From positions 186,001-250,000 of the forward strand of contig NZ_FNGW01000002.1 of assembly GCF_900103615.1 (NCBI RefSeq): a stretch of DNA of 64,000 bases, given 5' to 3'. Positions within the stretch are counted from its first letter, which is position 1. Every line of letters begins with the position of its first letter. The DNA comes from Romboutsia lituseburensis DSM 797. GTDB taxonomy: Bacteria; Bacillota; Clostridia; Peptostreptococcales; Peptostreptococcaceae. This document shows, piece after piece, positions 9,551 through 18,780 of the stretch. Made by a program: the position numbers and the translations under genes. Under the pieces are notes generated by a model, which saw nothing but the letters and a program-made list of their open reading frames with translations, made no database searches and was not told where the DNA came from.

Positions 9551-10009
9551 TCAAATACCACACCCCTTTTTTATTTATTTCGACAATATATTAATATTGA
9601 CTTATCCATATAATTTTTTTTATATTTAGCAGTAAATATCTCTTTTCCCATGTTATTATTAATATTTTAAGTTATTTATTTAATACTTATGCTAATTTAG
9701 CCTAAATAATTAATCTCTTTTATTTATTTTTATTTATTTTTATTTATTTAATTTGTTCTATATTCTTTTAAAATATCCTTCTACAAACTATAGCAAATTT
9801 TTTATTTTATAATTTTTTATTACTAATTTTTCTTATTTTATATACAGACATATTGGAACTACTTCAATACATCATTTATGTATTAATTTTATATTTTATT
9901 ATTTTTTGTTATTTTTTACAAAAAACTAATTTATTATATTAAAATAAAAAAAGTTTTTAATAATTTAATTATAAAACCATTAAAAACTTTACTATTTAAA
10001 CCAAAATAT
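9551..10009. other. Intergenic region, AT-rich, oad operon promoter side
   Basis: About 460 bp with no supportable gene. It must hold the minus-strand promoter of the oad operon near its left end. 9717-9750 is a low-complexity run of TTTAT units. Close to the kinase gene, 9950-9961 and 9979-9990 form a 12-bp stem (AAAGTTTTTAAT) with a 17-nt loop, a weak terminator for the kinase. Confidence 0.5.
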
Positions 10010-12769
10010 TTACTTGTAAATATCAAAAAACTCTATTTTAAATTTTTCAATGTTTCCCCCATATTCAATGATGTCCTCATCATCCTCAATAACCTCTTTT
10101 ATTGGAAATTCTACTATAATTTTAGTTCCTTTATTTACTTCACTCTTTAAGTCTATGCTTCCATCTTGAATTTCAACTAAAGATTTAGATAAATACAGCC
10201 CTATTCCACTACCAAATTCATTATTTATATTACCATTTTCTATTTGTTTAAACTTTTCAAAAATATCCATTAACTTATCTTCTTCTATGCCCACTCCACT
10301 ATCTTTTATAGTTATTTGTACTTTATCTTCTAGCTTGTAAATACTTACAAATATTTCTCCTCCACTTGGTGTGAATTTTATTGCATTTGATAATACATTA
10401 AGAACAATTCTTTCTATAGCTTCAGGATCTAATCCAACTAATAAGCATTCTTCGTTTGTATCAAAAACTAAATTTATGCCTCTTGATTTTGCATATGAAT
10501 TAATTGATAATACTATCTCCTCTATTAAGTAAATAATATCAAAGTTAACTTTATTTATTTTATAAATTTCTGATTTAACTTGAGATATATTAATTATATT
10601 GTCAATTAATCTCATCAACCTAAACATGTTTTGTTTTACTATTTTAACATGAGAATTAATTTCTTCATTTTGATCTTTTATTTTATTGCTATTATATAGT
10701 GTTTCTACTAATTGAGTTGAACTATATATATTATTTAATGGTGTCTTTAATTCATGGGATATATTTGCATAAAACTCCATTTTCATCTTGTCATATTCTC
10801 TTTGTTTTCTCAATATCTCTTTCATTCTCTCTGCTTCTCTTTTTTCACCTAAATCTTTAACTATTCTAAGCCTGTGCTTTAAATTATCTAAAATCCAAAT
10901 TTTAGAATAAAATTTTACTTCTTTTATATCTTTATTTTCATTTACAATATAAATTGTTTTGTTTTTGTTTCCTGATTGTAAATTGTATAAATGTTTTGTT
11001 TCTAGTCTATCCCTATATTTTTGAACCCAAATTCCATCACTGTCATTCTCTATTGAAAAAATTTCTTTAAATTTTTGATTTGCATAAATTATTTCTCCAC
11101 TGCCTAAAGCCTCTACAATTATCCCATCAGGTATATTGTTTAATATTTTATGATATAGCTGATTTTGTTTATTTATTTGTTGATAAATATTAATTTCCTT
11201 ACTTTTATCTATAAAGGTTAACAATTTTAATTCTTCTGAACCTTCATTGTAATTATTTATATGAACTTCTAGGTTGTGTTCCTTTTGTTGTTTATCTTTC
11301 ATAGTACAATTCATAATAAAGCTACAATTACTATTTTCATGTATAAAATTAATTTGTTCTTCATGAGATAAGTTTACTTTTTTGTAATTTTTATTATCAT
11401 AAATGTTTATGTCAAACATATCATAGTATTTTACTAATTCTATTCCATTTATATCTCTTGAATTGTATCCAAAAAATTCTTCAAAAGCTTTATTTATACT
11501 CTGCAAGTTAGCTTCTTTTACATTTTCTTTTACATTTCTTATCATTATAGGGCACGGAATACTCTCTACTATACTTTCATATTCTTCTCTTTTATCTTTT
11601 AACTCTTTTTCCATATGTAATTCACTAGTAACATCTATAAAACTTATTAAATAGGTAAAATCAGTATCATTGTTAGTTATATTCAATAAATATTGCTTGT
11701 TGCCTACAGGCAATACTGTCTCCAACATATTTTTATTTACATCTATATTATTTAGTCTATTAATTATACTATCATTTTCTAGTATACATTTAATATGTTT
11801 GAAATTATTTATATTATTATCAAATACCTCCATACATTTATTATTTCTATAAATTATATTAAATTCATAATCAGTAATCATCCATGCACTAGGAACAGTA
11901 TCTAATGCTTGTTCTAATAATGCTTGCCTTTCAATTATAAATTCCTTAATCTTATTTTGAATTGTTACATCTTTACTAATAATAGTATTTAACTTTTTTA
12001 ATCTTTGTGAACTAGAATTTAACTTTATATTTTTTAATTCTAGTTCAAAATATGGATTTTTTATTATATTTTTTATTATATAATTGTATCCATAATAGGT
12101 ATGATTAAGTAATATAATCATAACTATATATCCTAGATTTTCTTTAATTTCATTTTTATTTATAAATACAATAGCTAGTACAATAATATTTAAAACAAAA
12201 TTAATACAAGATAAATTTTTTATCATATCTTTATATTTTATTTGCTTATTTCTGTATATAAACAAAGTCACAATATTTATACATATATTTATAAATATAA
12301 TACTTTTATTAACAGGCGCTATTCCTATAAAAAAATATAATGTTAAGATAGAAATTATAATAATAGTATATATAACTACTGTAGTTTTAATTACTTTACT
12401 ATTTTTGTTAAGTATATAAATTAAGTTAGATAAATTCATTATAGTTAATGTTATATTAAATGGGATAAATTTATAATCTATATCATAAACAGAGCCAACG
12501 CCCGATAAAACTATAATAGCTAAACTACTTATTTTCAAAATTTTAAGTAAAGTATTTTGCTCTTCACCTTCATCATCATATGATACAGTATATAAAAATA
12601 TCCAAAGCAAAGTAGTTCTTAATAAATTAATTGTTTTACAGTAATAATATTTATTTAAAATTGCAATAACTATAAAAATTAAGTTTAGAAAAAGTATTAC
12701 TTTATATTCTTTAATAAACATTTTAATTCTTAGCAATTTATCTTTATTACTAATTACTTTTGTATCCAT
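10010..12769 (-). CDS. Membrane sensor histidine kinase with PAS domains
   Basis: Large orphan histidine kinase, about 919 residues. The frame opens at 12790, but the ATG at 12767-12769 (MDTKVISN) has GTGGGGA before it. The first ~240 residues hold about eight hydrophobic helices, a MASE-like sensor. About 280-660 contain two to three PAS-like modules (TVPSAWMITDYEFNIIYRN; IPCPIMIRN; NIPDGIIVEALGSGEIIYAN). The HisKA box is FYANISHELKTPLNN with the phospho-acceptor His; the ATPase domain has NVLSNAIKFTPSGG (N box), DSGVGI (G1) and FGSGIGLYLSK (G2). No response regulator is adjacent; the stimulus is unknown. It resembles clostridial kinases that phosphorylate Spo0A or act alone, which I cannot decide here. 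Confidence 0.85.
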   Translation of the reverse strand: MDTKVISNKDKLLRIKMFIKEYKVILFLNLIFIVIAILNKYYYCKTINLLRTTLLWIFLYTVSYDDEGEEQNTLLKILKISSLAIIVLSGVGSVYDIDYKFIPFNITLTIMNLSNLIYILNKNSKVIKTTVVIYTIIIISILTLYFFIGIAPVNKSIIFINICINIVTLFIYRNKQIKYKDMIKNLSCINFVLNIIVLAIVFINKNEIKENLGYIVMIILLNHTYYGYNYIIKNIIKNPYFELELKNIKLNSSSQRLKKLNTIISKDVTIQNKIKEFIIERQALLEQALDTVPSAWMITDYEFNIIYRNNKCMEVFDNNINNFKHIKCILENDSIINRLNNIDVNKNMLETVLPVGNKQYLLNITNNDTDFTYLISFIDVTSELHMEKELKDKREEYESIVESIPCPIMIRNVKENVKEANLQSINKAFEEFFGYNSRDINGIELVKYYDMFDINIYDNKNYKKVNLSHEEQINFIHENSNCSFIMNCTMKDKQQKEHNLEVHINNYNEGSEELKLLTFIDKSKEINIYQQINKQNQLYHKILNNIPDGIIVEALGSGEIIYANQKFKEIFSIENDSDGIWVQKYRDRLETKHLYNLQSGNKNKTIYIVNENKDIKEVKFYSKIWILDNLKHRLRIVKDLGEKREAERMKEILRKQREYDKMKMEFYANISHELKTPLNNIYSSTQLVETLYNSNKIKDQNEEINSHVKIVKQNMFRLMRLIDNIINISQVKSEIYKINKVNFDIIYLIEEIVLSINSYAKSRGINLVFDTNEECLLVGLDPEAIERIVLNVLSNAIKFTPSGGEIFVSIYKLEDKVQITIKDSGVGIEEDKLMDIFEKFKQIENGNINNEFGSGIGLYLSKSLVEIQDGSIDLKSEVNKGTKIIVEFPIKEVIEDDEDIIEYGGNIEKFKIEFFDIYK

Positions 12770-12891
12770 ATTTTTCCCCACTTTTTTCATTTAGTTATAC
12801 ATATAATATCAAATTATTCCCAAAAAATTTGTCATTTTATAGTGTTAAAAATAAATAATTTACATATATAATTTAATTTTAATTGTTAAAA

Positions 12892-12930
12892 AAGCTTAAA
12901 AAATATACTAATTGTATATTTTTTAAGCTT
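12892..12930 (-). terminator. Terminator of the 13.0-kb lipoprotein gene
   Basis: Perfect 17-bp stem (AAGCTTAAAAAATATAC and complement) with a 5-nt loop, followed on the minus strand by a T-run. Confidence 0.8.
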
Positions 12931-13028
12931 AAATTTTATAATATTTATAAATTTTTTATCTGATTAATCAATTTTAATTGTATACACATAACTAAATTAA
13001 ATTATCTAATTTAATATTTACTAAAATT

Positions 13029-13649
13029 TTATTTAACTTTTTCATTTGTATTGTTATTTACATTTATACCTAATTTTTTATTCATTTCATCAATCATTTT
13101 TGTAAATTCACTTTTAGTCTCATCTTTAATTTTAATACTTTCATCAACTACTTTTATATACTCTTCTTGTGTTTTTGACACTGCATCTTTTGGAATTTCA
13201 TCTAATCTTTTTAATTTTTCATCTATATTAGCTATAGTTTTCTCACCTTCCGCTATTAAGCCCTCATTCATTTTTTTAAGATCAGCGTCATCTGTTTTCA
13301 TATCATTTTTTAATGAATCTACATATGCTTGTGTTTTTTCTTTACTTGTTTTATAAGCCATTTTTACATTTTCTAAATATTTTTCATTTCCTGGATATTC
13401 ATTAGTAGTATAATATTCTGTTACTTTTTCTGGAGTTAAATACATTTCATAATCTTTAAGCCCAGTCTCGTAATCTCCATAGATTTTAGAATATTTATTT
13501 ACATATTCTTTATCTACAACTTTAGTTTCTTCTGTAGTAGGCGTTTCTACTTTTTTCTCTTCAACAGTTTTAGTTTTGCTAGTACACCCTGTTACACCAA
13601 GTATTAATGCTAATGATAGTCCTGTAGTCGCGATTTTTTTAAAATTCAT
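13029..13649 (-). CDS. Putative lipoprotein of unknown function
   Basis: 206 residues. ATG at 13649 after AGGAGGGTAA. N-terminal lipoprotein signal: MNFKK, hydrophobic core, lipobox LGVTGC with Cys about residue 22, then a Thr/Lys/Glu-rich linker. The body is charged and predicted helical (KTQAYVDSLKNDMKTDDADLKKMNEG, IDEKLKRLDEIPKDA) and looks like a surface helical bundle. I do not recognise a family. It has its own terminator and is divergent from the DUF3793 gene; the divergent region carries Fur-like boxes, so iron could affect it too, though the boxes lie closer to the other gene. Confidence 0.8.
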   Translation of the reverse strand: MNFKKIATTGLSLALILGVTGCTSKTKTVEEKKVETPTTEETKVVDKEYVNKYSKIYGDYETGLKDYEMYLTPEKVTEYYTTNEYPGNEKYLENVKMAYKTSKEKTQAYVDSLKNDMKTDDADLKKMNEGLIAEGEKTIANIDEKLKRLDEIPKDAVSKTQEEYIKVVDESIKIKDETKSEFTKMIDEMNKKLGINVNNNTNEKVK

Positions 13650-13764
13650 AATTACCCTCCTATGTTTGTATGTATTTTATGTGTATACATAAAATAAATT
13701 AAGTAAGTTACTATATTATTATCTGTATAATTTAAAATTTTATTAGTTTTTTTAATTTCTTTAT

Positions 13765-13779
13765 TGATATTAATTATCA
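13765..13779. promoter_or_regulatory. Fur-box-like operator 1
   Basis: TGATATT-A-ATTATCA: a 7-1-7 inverted repeat differing at one position from the Fur core TGATAAT-N-ATTATCA. It sits 56 bp before the DUF3793 start. Confidence 0.6.
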
Positions 13780-13803
13780 TTCGTATTATAATATTATTAA
13801 TAT

Positions 13804-13818
13804 CAATAATCATTTTCA
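13804..13818. promoter_or_regulatory. Fur-box-like operator 2
   Basis: CAATAAT-C-ATTTTCA, three mismatches from the 7-1-7 Fur core, just before the ribosome binding site of the DUF3793 gene. Support comes mainly from its better neighbour 39 bp upstream. Confidence 0.4.
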
Positions 13819-13834
13819 ATAAGGAGTTGTCATT

Positions 13835-14419
13835 ATGAAATGCTATGCATGCGAAAATAAATTAAATTCATCATATATAAAGTGGTTACTAGAATTATTA
13901 GGTCCAGTTCTTATGGGATCTAAACCTTGTGAAATACTATCTATACCTACATTTGATAATAATAAAGAGTATAAATTAACTGAAATAAAAAAACACTTTA
14001 AGCTTTGTTCAAAAATCAAATTTATAATAATTGATAAACAAGAAAAAGGATTAAAAATTTTATTTATTAACAAAGTATCTTTAAATAAGCAATTAAGTAA
14101 TATTAAAATAAAAAACTTTTTAAAATATCTAGATTATCCAAATCCAAATGATTTAGATGACTGTTTAAATCACTTAATAAAAAAATTATATTCAGATGAA
14201 TTTCCTGATGAAATAGGTATATTTTTAGGATACCCACTTAAAGATGTAGTTGGATTTATGGGGTATGGAAACTACGAATTTCAAACAACTAAATATTGGA
14301 AAGTTTATGGAGACCCTAGACCCTCAGAAGATTTATATTCTAAATTTTTAAGTCATCGAGAAAATATTAGAAATTTATTAAATAACCATAGTGCAAAATT
14401 TATACTTTCTAACTTTTAA
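13835..14419 (+). CDS. DUF3793 family protein, probably iron-regulated
   Basis: 194 residues, ATG at 13835 after AAGGAGTTG. The C-terminal half carries the features I associate with DUF3793: FPDEIGIFLGYPLKDVVGFMGYG and TTKYWKVYGDP; the N-terminus has a CYACENK pair and LLGPVLMGSKPCE. No catalytic motif is recognisable. No membrane segment, so it should be cytoplasmic. In clostridia such genes often lie near iron or flavodoxin genes; here two Fur-box-like operators precede it and it stands alone between a divergent lipoprotein gene and a terminator. The biochemical role is unknown; a part in iron or redox-cofactor homeostasis is inference from the operators. Confidence 0.75.
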   Translation: MKCYACENKLNSSYIKWLLELLGPVLMGSKPCEILSIPTFDNNKEYKLTEIKKHFKLCSKIKFIIIDKQEKGLKILFINKVSLNKQLSNIKIKNFLKYLDYPNPNDLDDCLNHLIKKLYSDEFPDEIGIFLGYPLKDVVGFMGYGNYEFQTTKYWKVYGDPRPSEDLYSKFLSHRENIRNLLNNHSAKFILSNF

Positions 14420-14445
14420 TAAGCCTATTCACCCTTAAAATAAAT

Positions 14446-14490
14446 AAAAAAGATATTTACAACTATTGTATTTGTGTAAATATCTTTTTT
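14446..14490 (+). terminator. Terminator after the DUF3793 gene
   Basis: 15-bp perfect stem AAAAAAGATATTTAC / complement, 15-nt loop, T-run on the plus strand. The ~195 bp from here to the nrdJ stop holds no other feature I can support. Confidence 0.8.
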
Positions 14491-14685
14491 AGATTTTATG
14501 AAATTATCTATTATAGCGAATAATTTGCCCTGCTATAAAATTTTCACATATGTCTTTAATTATTCCTGACATAACGTGTCACCCCACTTTTAATACTAAT
14601 AGCAAATCATATACATATTTCTACATAATCACCATAAAATCCTTTTTTATGTTAATTTTTTTTAATATTATTTGTTTTGAATTAT

Positions 14686-16827
14686 TTAATTACATTTACT
14701 ATATCCACATTGTAGACATATACCACATCCACCAGTTGGAATTATAGACTCATTTCCACATTCAGGGCATACAAAATTTTCAACTTCATTTTCTTCAGTA
14801 GTTATAGCTAATTCGCTTTCTACATTTTTTTCTTCATACATATTTTCCTTTTTAGTGTTTTGAGGCTTTTCATTTAAAAGGATCCCACCTCTTTGGCATC
14901 CATCTCTATATATAGTTATTCCTTTTAAATTATTTTTCCATACATTCATATATATTTCATATACATCTTCTACAGTTGATTCATATGGTATATTTATTGT
15001 AGAAGAAATAGAAGCATCAATATGCTTTTGCCATGCTTGTTGCATTTTTATTCTTTCTTCTGCTTTTAGATTCATTGCGGTTACAAAAATATCAGATAAC
15101 TCTTCTTCACTATCTATACTATTTATATCCATGTACTCTTTTACAATCGGAGTATAAACTTTATAGTACACATCTTCATTGTGTAAACTTTCTGTCTTTC
15201 TTATATATGATAGATTAAATATTGGCTCTATTCCACCACTTATACCTAGCATAGTGGATATAGAACCAGTTGGTGGTATTGTTAGTAATTGTGAATTTCT
15301 AAGACCATATTTTTTGACTAAAATAGATGTGTCTTCATCAATATTTTCTTTAAAAAATCTTGAATTCATTACAGCATCTTCATTGTACATTTCATATGCT
15401 CCATGACTTTTAGCTAACAATGCAGATTGTTTAACTGCTTCATTTAACATTATTCTGGATAACTTTTCACAAAGTTTTATAGATTTTTCACTACCATATC
15501 TTATATTTAATTTTATAAGCATGTCAGCTATTCCCATAACTCCCAATCCAATTTGTCTGTACTTAGATACAGTTTCTTTTTGAATATCTAATGGATGTAA
15601 TGGTAATCCTTCTTCCAATACTTCATTTAATCCATTAACACAATCAGATACACATGCTTTAAACTTTTTAATATCAAAAATAGCATTTTCTGTGAATGAT
15701 TCTACTATAAACTCAGCTAAATTTATAGAACCCAGTAAGCAACTTCCACCTGCTGGAAGTGGTTCTTCTGCACATGGATTTACTCCTGCATATTTAAAGT
15801 TTTTATCTTCACTTAATAAATGATTTTTTTCTATATTATCCCAAAATAATATACCAGGCTCTGCGAAATCCCAATTATTTTTTATAAGCTTCATAAATAA
15901 CTTATAAGCATCTACTTTTTTAATTATAGTTTCTTTAGTTTCTTGTATCTCAAATTTACATTCATATGTTTTTTTATGTTCAACAGCTTTCATAAAATCA
16001 TCATTGATTCTTACTGAAACATTTGCTTTTGTTACCTTATCTAAGTCTGTCTTTATATCTATAAAATCTTCTATATCTGGATGATTTACATCCATAGATA
16101 TCATTAAAGCCCCACGTCTTCCTCTTTGTCCAATAAGGCCTGTAGTCATTGAGTAAAGATCCATAAACGAAACAGATCCTGTTGTAGTTTTTGCTGAATT
16201 GTGTACTTTAGAACCTCTAGGTCTTAAATTAGATATGTCAATTCCAACTCCTCCACCGTAACTAAATGTTCTTGCAAGATACTTTGCAGTATCAAATATT
16301 GATTCTATATTATCATTAGGTGGCTGTAAAACATAACAGTTTGAATAGGTTACCTTAATTCCATCATTAGGTAATCCTCTATTAGCCAATATCCTTCCTG
16401 CAAATAAAAACTTTCTTTCTCTTATTAACTTTTCTATTTTTTTGTTTCCACCTGAAACTCTTACTAACCATTCATTAAAGTTCTCATGGTTATATTGGTA
16501 TTTATTGTTCCAAATTGATTTTTGTAACTGGTCCATTTGCCATTTTGATTTTCTTATATCTGATCTTTTTTCTCTATATAATATATATTTTTTAGCAACA
16601 TCTTTTCTATTTGATTCCATAAGTAATAATTCTACATTATCTTGAATTTCTTCTACACTTATATCTTCATTTGAAGATAATACTTTTTCTTCTATTTTTA
16701 TAGCTATATTTTTTGCTAATTTTTCATCTATTCCATACTTGCTATTTATTGTTGACTTATATATAGCATTTATTATCTTATTTTTATCAAAATTTTCTTT
16801 AGTTCCATCCCTTTTTATTATTTTCAT
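14686..16827 (-). CDS. nrdJ: Adenosylcobalamin-dependent (class II) ribonucleotide reductase
   Basis: Makes deoxyribonucleotides using adenosylcobalamin as radical source, so it works with or without oxygen. 713 residues. An ATP-cone begins the protein (IIKRDGTKENFDKNKI, about 1-90). The catalytic barrel shows SYGGGVGIDISNLRPRGS, GQRGRRGALMISMDVNHPDI, NPCAEEPLPAGGSCLLGSIN (active-site Cys and Glu), and PPTGSISTMLGISGGIEP. The C-terminal tail holds a CPECGNES...CGICLQCGYSKC Cys cluster that combines zinc-finger-like spacing with the redox Cys pair. ATG at 16827 after GGGAG. Paired NrdR-type boxes lie upstream. No activase or class I/III partner is in the window. Confidence 0.93.
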   Translation of the reverse strand: MKIIKRDGTKENFDKNKIINAIYKSTINSKYGIDEKLAKNIAIKIEEKVLSSNEDISVEEIQDNVELLLMESNRKDVAKKYILYREKRSDIRKSKWQMDQLQKSIWNNKYQYNHENFNEWLVRVSGGNKKIEKLIRERKFLFAGRILANRGLPNDGIKVTYSNCYVLQPPNDNIESIFDTAKYLARTFSYGGGVGIDISNLRPRGSKVHNSAKTTTGSVSFMDLYSMTTGLIGQRGRRGALMISMDVNHPDIEDFIDIKTDLDKVTKANVSVRINDDFMKAVEHKKTYECKFEIQETKETIIKKVDAYKLFMKLIKNNWDFAEPGILFWDNIEKNHLLSEDKNFKYAGVNPCAEEPLPAGGSCLLGSINLAEFIVESFTENAIFDIKKFKACVSDCVNGLNEVLEEGLPLHPLDIQKETVSKYRQIGLGVMGIADMLIKLNIRYGSEKSIKLCEKLSRIMLNEAVKQSALLAKSHGAYEMYNEDAVMNSRFFKENIDEDTSILVKKYGLRNSQLLTIPPTGSISTMLGISGGIEPIFNLSYIRKTESLHNEDVYYKVYTPIVKEYMDINSIDSEEELSDIFVTAMNLKAEERIKMQQAWQKHIDASISSTINIPYESTVEDVYEIYMNVWKNNLKGITIYRDGCQRGGILLNEKPQNTKKENMYEEKNVESELAITTEENEVENFVCPECGNESIIPTGGCGICLQCGYSKCN

Positions 16828-16893
16828 AAAAGTTCTACGCTCCCATTCTTTATCTTTTAATACTATTTTTTTATACCCATTTTTAATTTTTTA

Positions 16894-16939
16894 ACACAAT
16901 ATATCGAACATTTTTCTATATCTCTACTATATATTGTGT
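16894..16939. promoter_or_regulatory. Paired NrdR-type boxes upstream of nrdJ
   Basis: Two 16-bp elements, ACACAATATATCGAAC (16894-16909) and CTACTATATATTGTGT (16924-16939), resemble the NrdR consensus ACACWATATNTNGTGT. They are 30 bp apart centre to centre, close to the 31-32 bp typical of NrdR pairs. This suggests ATP/dATP-dependent repression of nrdJ. Confidence 0.65.
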
Positions 16940-17117
16940 TTTCATAAAGTATTTATTCAAAATAAAAATCTCTCATTTTAAAAGTATATTTATACTTTTT
17001 AGAGACATTTTTTATCTTTAAACATTAAAATTTTTACTTTAAAGTACTCCTTAGAATTGTATTTTTACTAAATTTTGAAAAAATTTTAATTTTTTTCATT
17101 TATTATTAACTTAATAC

Positions 17118-17146
17118 TTGATTTTATTTTTTATATAAGCTATACT
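17118..17146 (+). promoter_or_regulatory. SigA-type promoter of the cold shock gene
   Basis: TTGATT (17118-17123), a 17-bp spacer, TATACT (17141-17146). Predicted transcript start near 17153 leaves a ~50-nt leader before the ribosome binding site. Confidence 0.75.
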
Positions 17147-17205
17147 TAGAGAACAGGCTTAAGTAATAAGCTTGCATTTTTTTTAATATATGGAGGTTTT
17201 TTCTC

Positions 17206-17406
17206 ATGAAAAACGGAATAGTAAAATGGTTTAACAGCGAAAAAGGATTTGGATTCATATCTGTAGAAGGTGGAGATGACGTATTCGTACATTTCTCAGC
17301 TATACAAGGTGACGGATTCAAAACTTTAGAAGAAGGACAAGAAGTTAGCTTCGAAATAGTTGAAGGAAACAGAGGTCCTCAAGCTGCAAATGTAAATAGA
17401 ATATAA
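17206..17406 (+). CDS. Cold shock protein (CspA family)
   Basis: 66-residue OB-fold RNA chaperone. Contains both RNP motifs, KGFGFI and DVFVHF, after [16 protein letters not shown] at 17206 with TGGAGG upstream. The codons are richer in C at third positions (TTC, AAC, GAC) than in neighbours, the pattern of a highly expressed gene. Strong promoter and terminator make it monocistronic. A second CspA-type gene lies at 46936-47145. Confidence 0.95.
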   Translation: MKNGIVKWFNSEKGFGFISVEGGDDVFVHFSAIQGDGFKTLEEGQEVSFEIVEGNRGPQAANVNRI

Positions 17407-17443
17407 TTATTATTTTTAATATTAATATATATATTTTTATTTC

Positions 17444-17473
17444 AAAAAAAGAAGCTTCAAAGCTTCTTTTTTT
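17444..17473 (+). terminator. Terminator after the cold shock gene
   Basis: 14-bp complementary arms AAAAAAAGAAGCTT / complement around a very short loop, followed by T-run; also T-rich on the opposite strand, so it may serve the convergent anti-sigma gene. Confidence 0.8.
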
Positions 17474-17530
17474 GTTGTTTTATTAAATTCATAATTTCAT
17501 TTACATCTAATTCATATTTAAATCTAACAC

Positions 17531-17968
17531 TTAATCTAAGTTATCTATATTATATTTAGGAGCCTTTTTAAATTTAAGTTCTCCATTTTCATCTACTATA
17601 GCTTTTGGTACTATTTTATCTATACCTAGTTTTGATGTTATTTCATCTACTTTTAACACTTTATTTAAATCTTTTAATATAATTTGTACAGGATAAAATT
17701 TATGAACTAATTCAGGACTATATATTAAAAAAGAAATTGAAATCAAAATAATAATTCCAGCTACCTTTTTATTTTTTCTTCTCTTAACCTTTTTTTCTTC
17801 TTCTATATCTGCCTGAGCTTGATCTATTGATTCTTTTACCCATAAGTTCATATCTCTTGATGCCTTTATATTTTCTATTTTATTTTTATCTATATAAAAA
17901 TCATCCATATATCTATCAATTTCTCTTATACTTATATTGTTGTCTTTATTATTCTTTTTTGTAATCAA
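17531..17968 (-). CDS. Probable membrane anti-sigma factor
   Basis: About 145 residues. The frame is open to 17983; I prefer the TTG at 17968 because GAGGT lies at a workable distance inside the end of the sigma gene. N-terminal ~75 residues are cytoplasmic and charged (IDRYMDDFYIDKNKIENIKASRDMNL), then basic KRRKNKK, one membrane helix (about 70-90, VAGIIILISISFLIY), then a short outside domain (LVHKFYPVQIILKDL...FKKAPKYNI). No ZAS zinc motif is present. The assignment rests on translational overlap with the ECF sigma gene and on the single-helix layout, not on a recognised domain. Confidence 0.6.
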   Translation of the reverse strand: MITKKNNKDNNISIREIDRYMDDFYIDKNKIENIKASRDMNLWVKESIDQAQADIEEEKKVKRRKNKKVAGIIILISISFLIYSPELVHKFYPVQIILKDLNKVLKVDEITSKLGIDKIVPKAIVDENGELKFKKAPKYNIDNLD

Positions 17969-18488
17969 TATCATCAACCTCATTTAACAATTTTTTCATA
18001 TCTAGTATTCCTTTTTTCAAATTAAATTTTATCTCATCAATAGTGATGTCTAGTATACTTGATATTTCATCTAATTTTAATCTTTCTATATATCTTAATA
18101 TTATTACATCTTTATATTTATTTTCTAATTCATCTATTGCATTATATAAATATATTTTAGTTTCTACTTTCTCTCCAATTATAAGTTCTTTTATATAAGA
18201 TTTTTTACTATGCTCTAAATCTATCATACCGTGTTTACATAAAAAATTATTACATTCATTTATAAGAATTTTAGTTATCCATCTTTTAAAATACTTAGGT
18301 TCATTTAATGTATGAATATTTTTATACGCATTATAAATTGTCTCTTGAATAATATCTTTTACATCTTCTTCATATTTACACCTTATATACGCTTCTCTAT
18401 ACAATCTATCAGAATACTTTTCTATTAAATTTTCAAATGCCTGCCTATCGCCATTAATTGCTCTTTTTACTGTTACTATATCTTCCAT
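17949..18488 (-). CDS. ECF RNA polymerase sigma factor
   Basis: About 179 residues from ATG at 18488, which follows AAGGGAG; the frame runs 37 codons further upstream without a better start. Region 2: AFENLIEKYSDRLYREAYIRCKYEEDVKDIIQETIYNAY; then EPKYFKRWITKILINEC; region 4: YKDVIILRYIERLKLDEISSILDITIDEIKFNLKKGILDMKKLL, a helix-turn-helix for the -35 element. It overlaps the probable anti-sigma gene by 20 bp and is divergent from an SGNH/MBOAT pair, which may be part of its regulon. A short inverted repeat near 18673-18694 in the shared upstream region is a candidate control site. Confidence 0.85.
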   Translation of the reverse strand: MEDIVTVKRAINGDRQAFENLIEKYSDRLYREAYIRCKYEEDVKDIIQETIYNAYKNIHTLNEPKYFKRWITKILINECNNFLCKHGMIDLEHSKKSYIKELIIGEKVETKIYLYNAIDELENKYKDVIILRYIERLKLDEISSILDITIDEIKFNLKKGILDMKKLLNEVDDIDYKKE

Positions 18489-18672
18489 TATTTCTCCCTT
18501 ACTATATTTGATTTCGTTTTTAACATAATATGGATTATTTTTATTAGTATTTATTTCAATATAATATTTTAACATATTTAACCCTATAAAACCTATCAAT
18601 TAAAAATTTATAGTTCTTAATTTTATATTTACAAAATAAATATTATTTGATTCTTATTTTATTCATTGAGTT

Positions 18673-18694
18673 TAAGGTTTAAATATTGTAACCT
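18673..18694. promoter_or_regulatory. Inverted repeat between the sigma gene and the SGNH gene
   Basis: AAGGTTT and its partial complement GTAACCTT flank an 8-bp AT centre. The AACC half resembles -35 cores used by ECF sigma factors. Candidate autoregulatory promoter or operator; weak evidence. Confidence 0.3.
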
Positions 18695-18780
18695 TTATTT
18701 TTTGTTATTAATCATTATAGATATGTTGTCCTAATATAATATATAGTCATAAATAATTTATTTTAAAGGGGTGTTGTTAA

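Larger units (their letters stand above)
16828..17205. other. Divergent intergenic region nrdJ / cold shock gene
   Basis: 378 bp holding NrdR-type boxes (16894-16939), the cold shock promoter (17118-17146) and its leader. Between them, about 16965-17015, there is a stem with TCTC/GAGA ends around a TTTTAAAAGTAT-type inner stem; it could be a terminator read on the minus strand but has no gene to serve. Confidence 0.55.

Noticed and set aside
9717-9750. Tandem TTTAT-type repeat as a regulatory or mobile element
   Set aside because: Low-complexity AT slippage sequence without conserved unit length or flanking structure.
14550-14747. 65-residue plus-strand ORF after the DUF3793 gene
   Set aside because: Overlaps the end of nrdJ in antisense, lacks a Shine-Dalgarno, and looks like translated AT-rich spacer.
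16828-16990. Cobalamin riboswitch upstream of nrdJ
   Set aside because: Looked for the B12-box type core and found none; the only convincing signals are the NrdR-type boxes.
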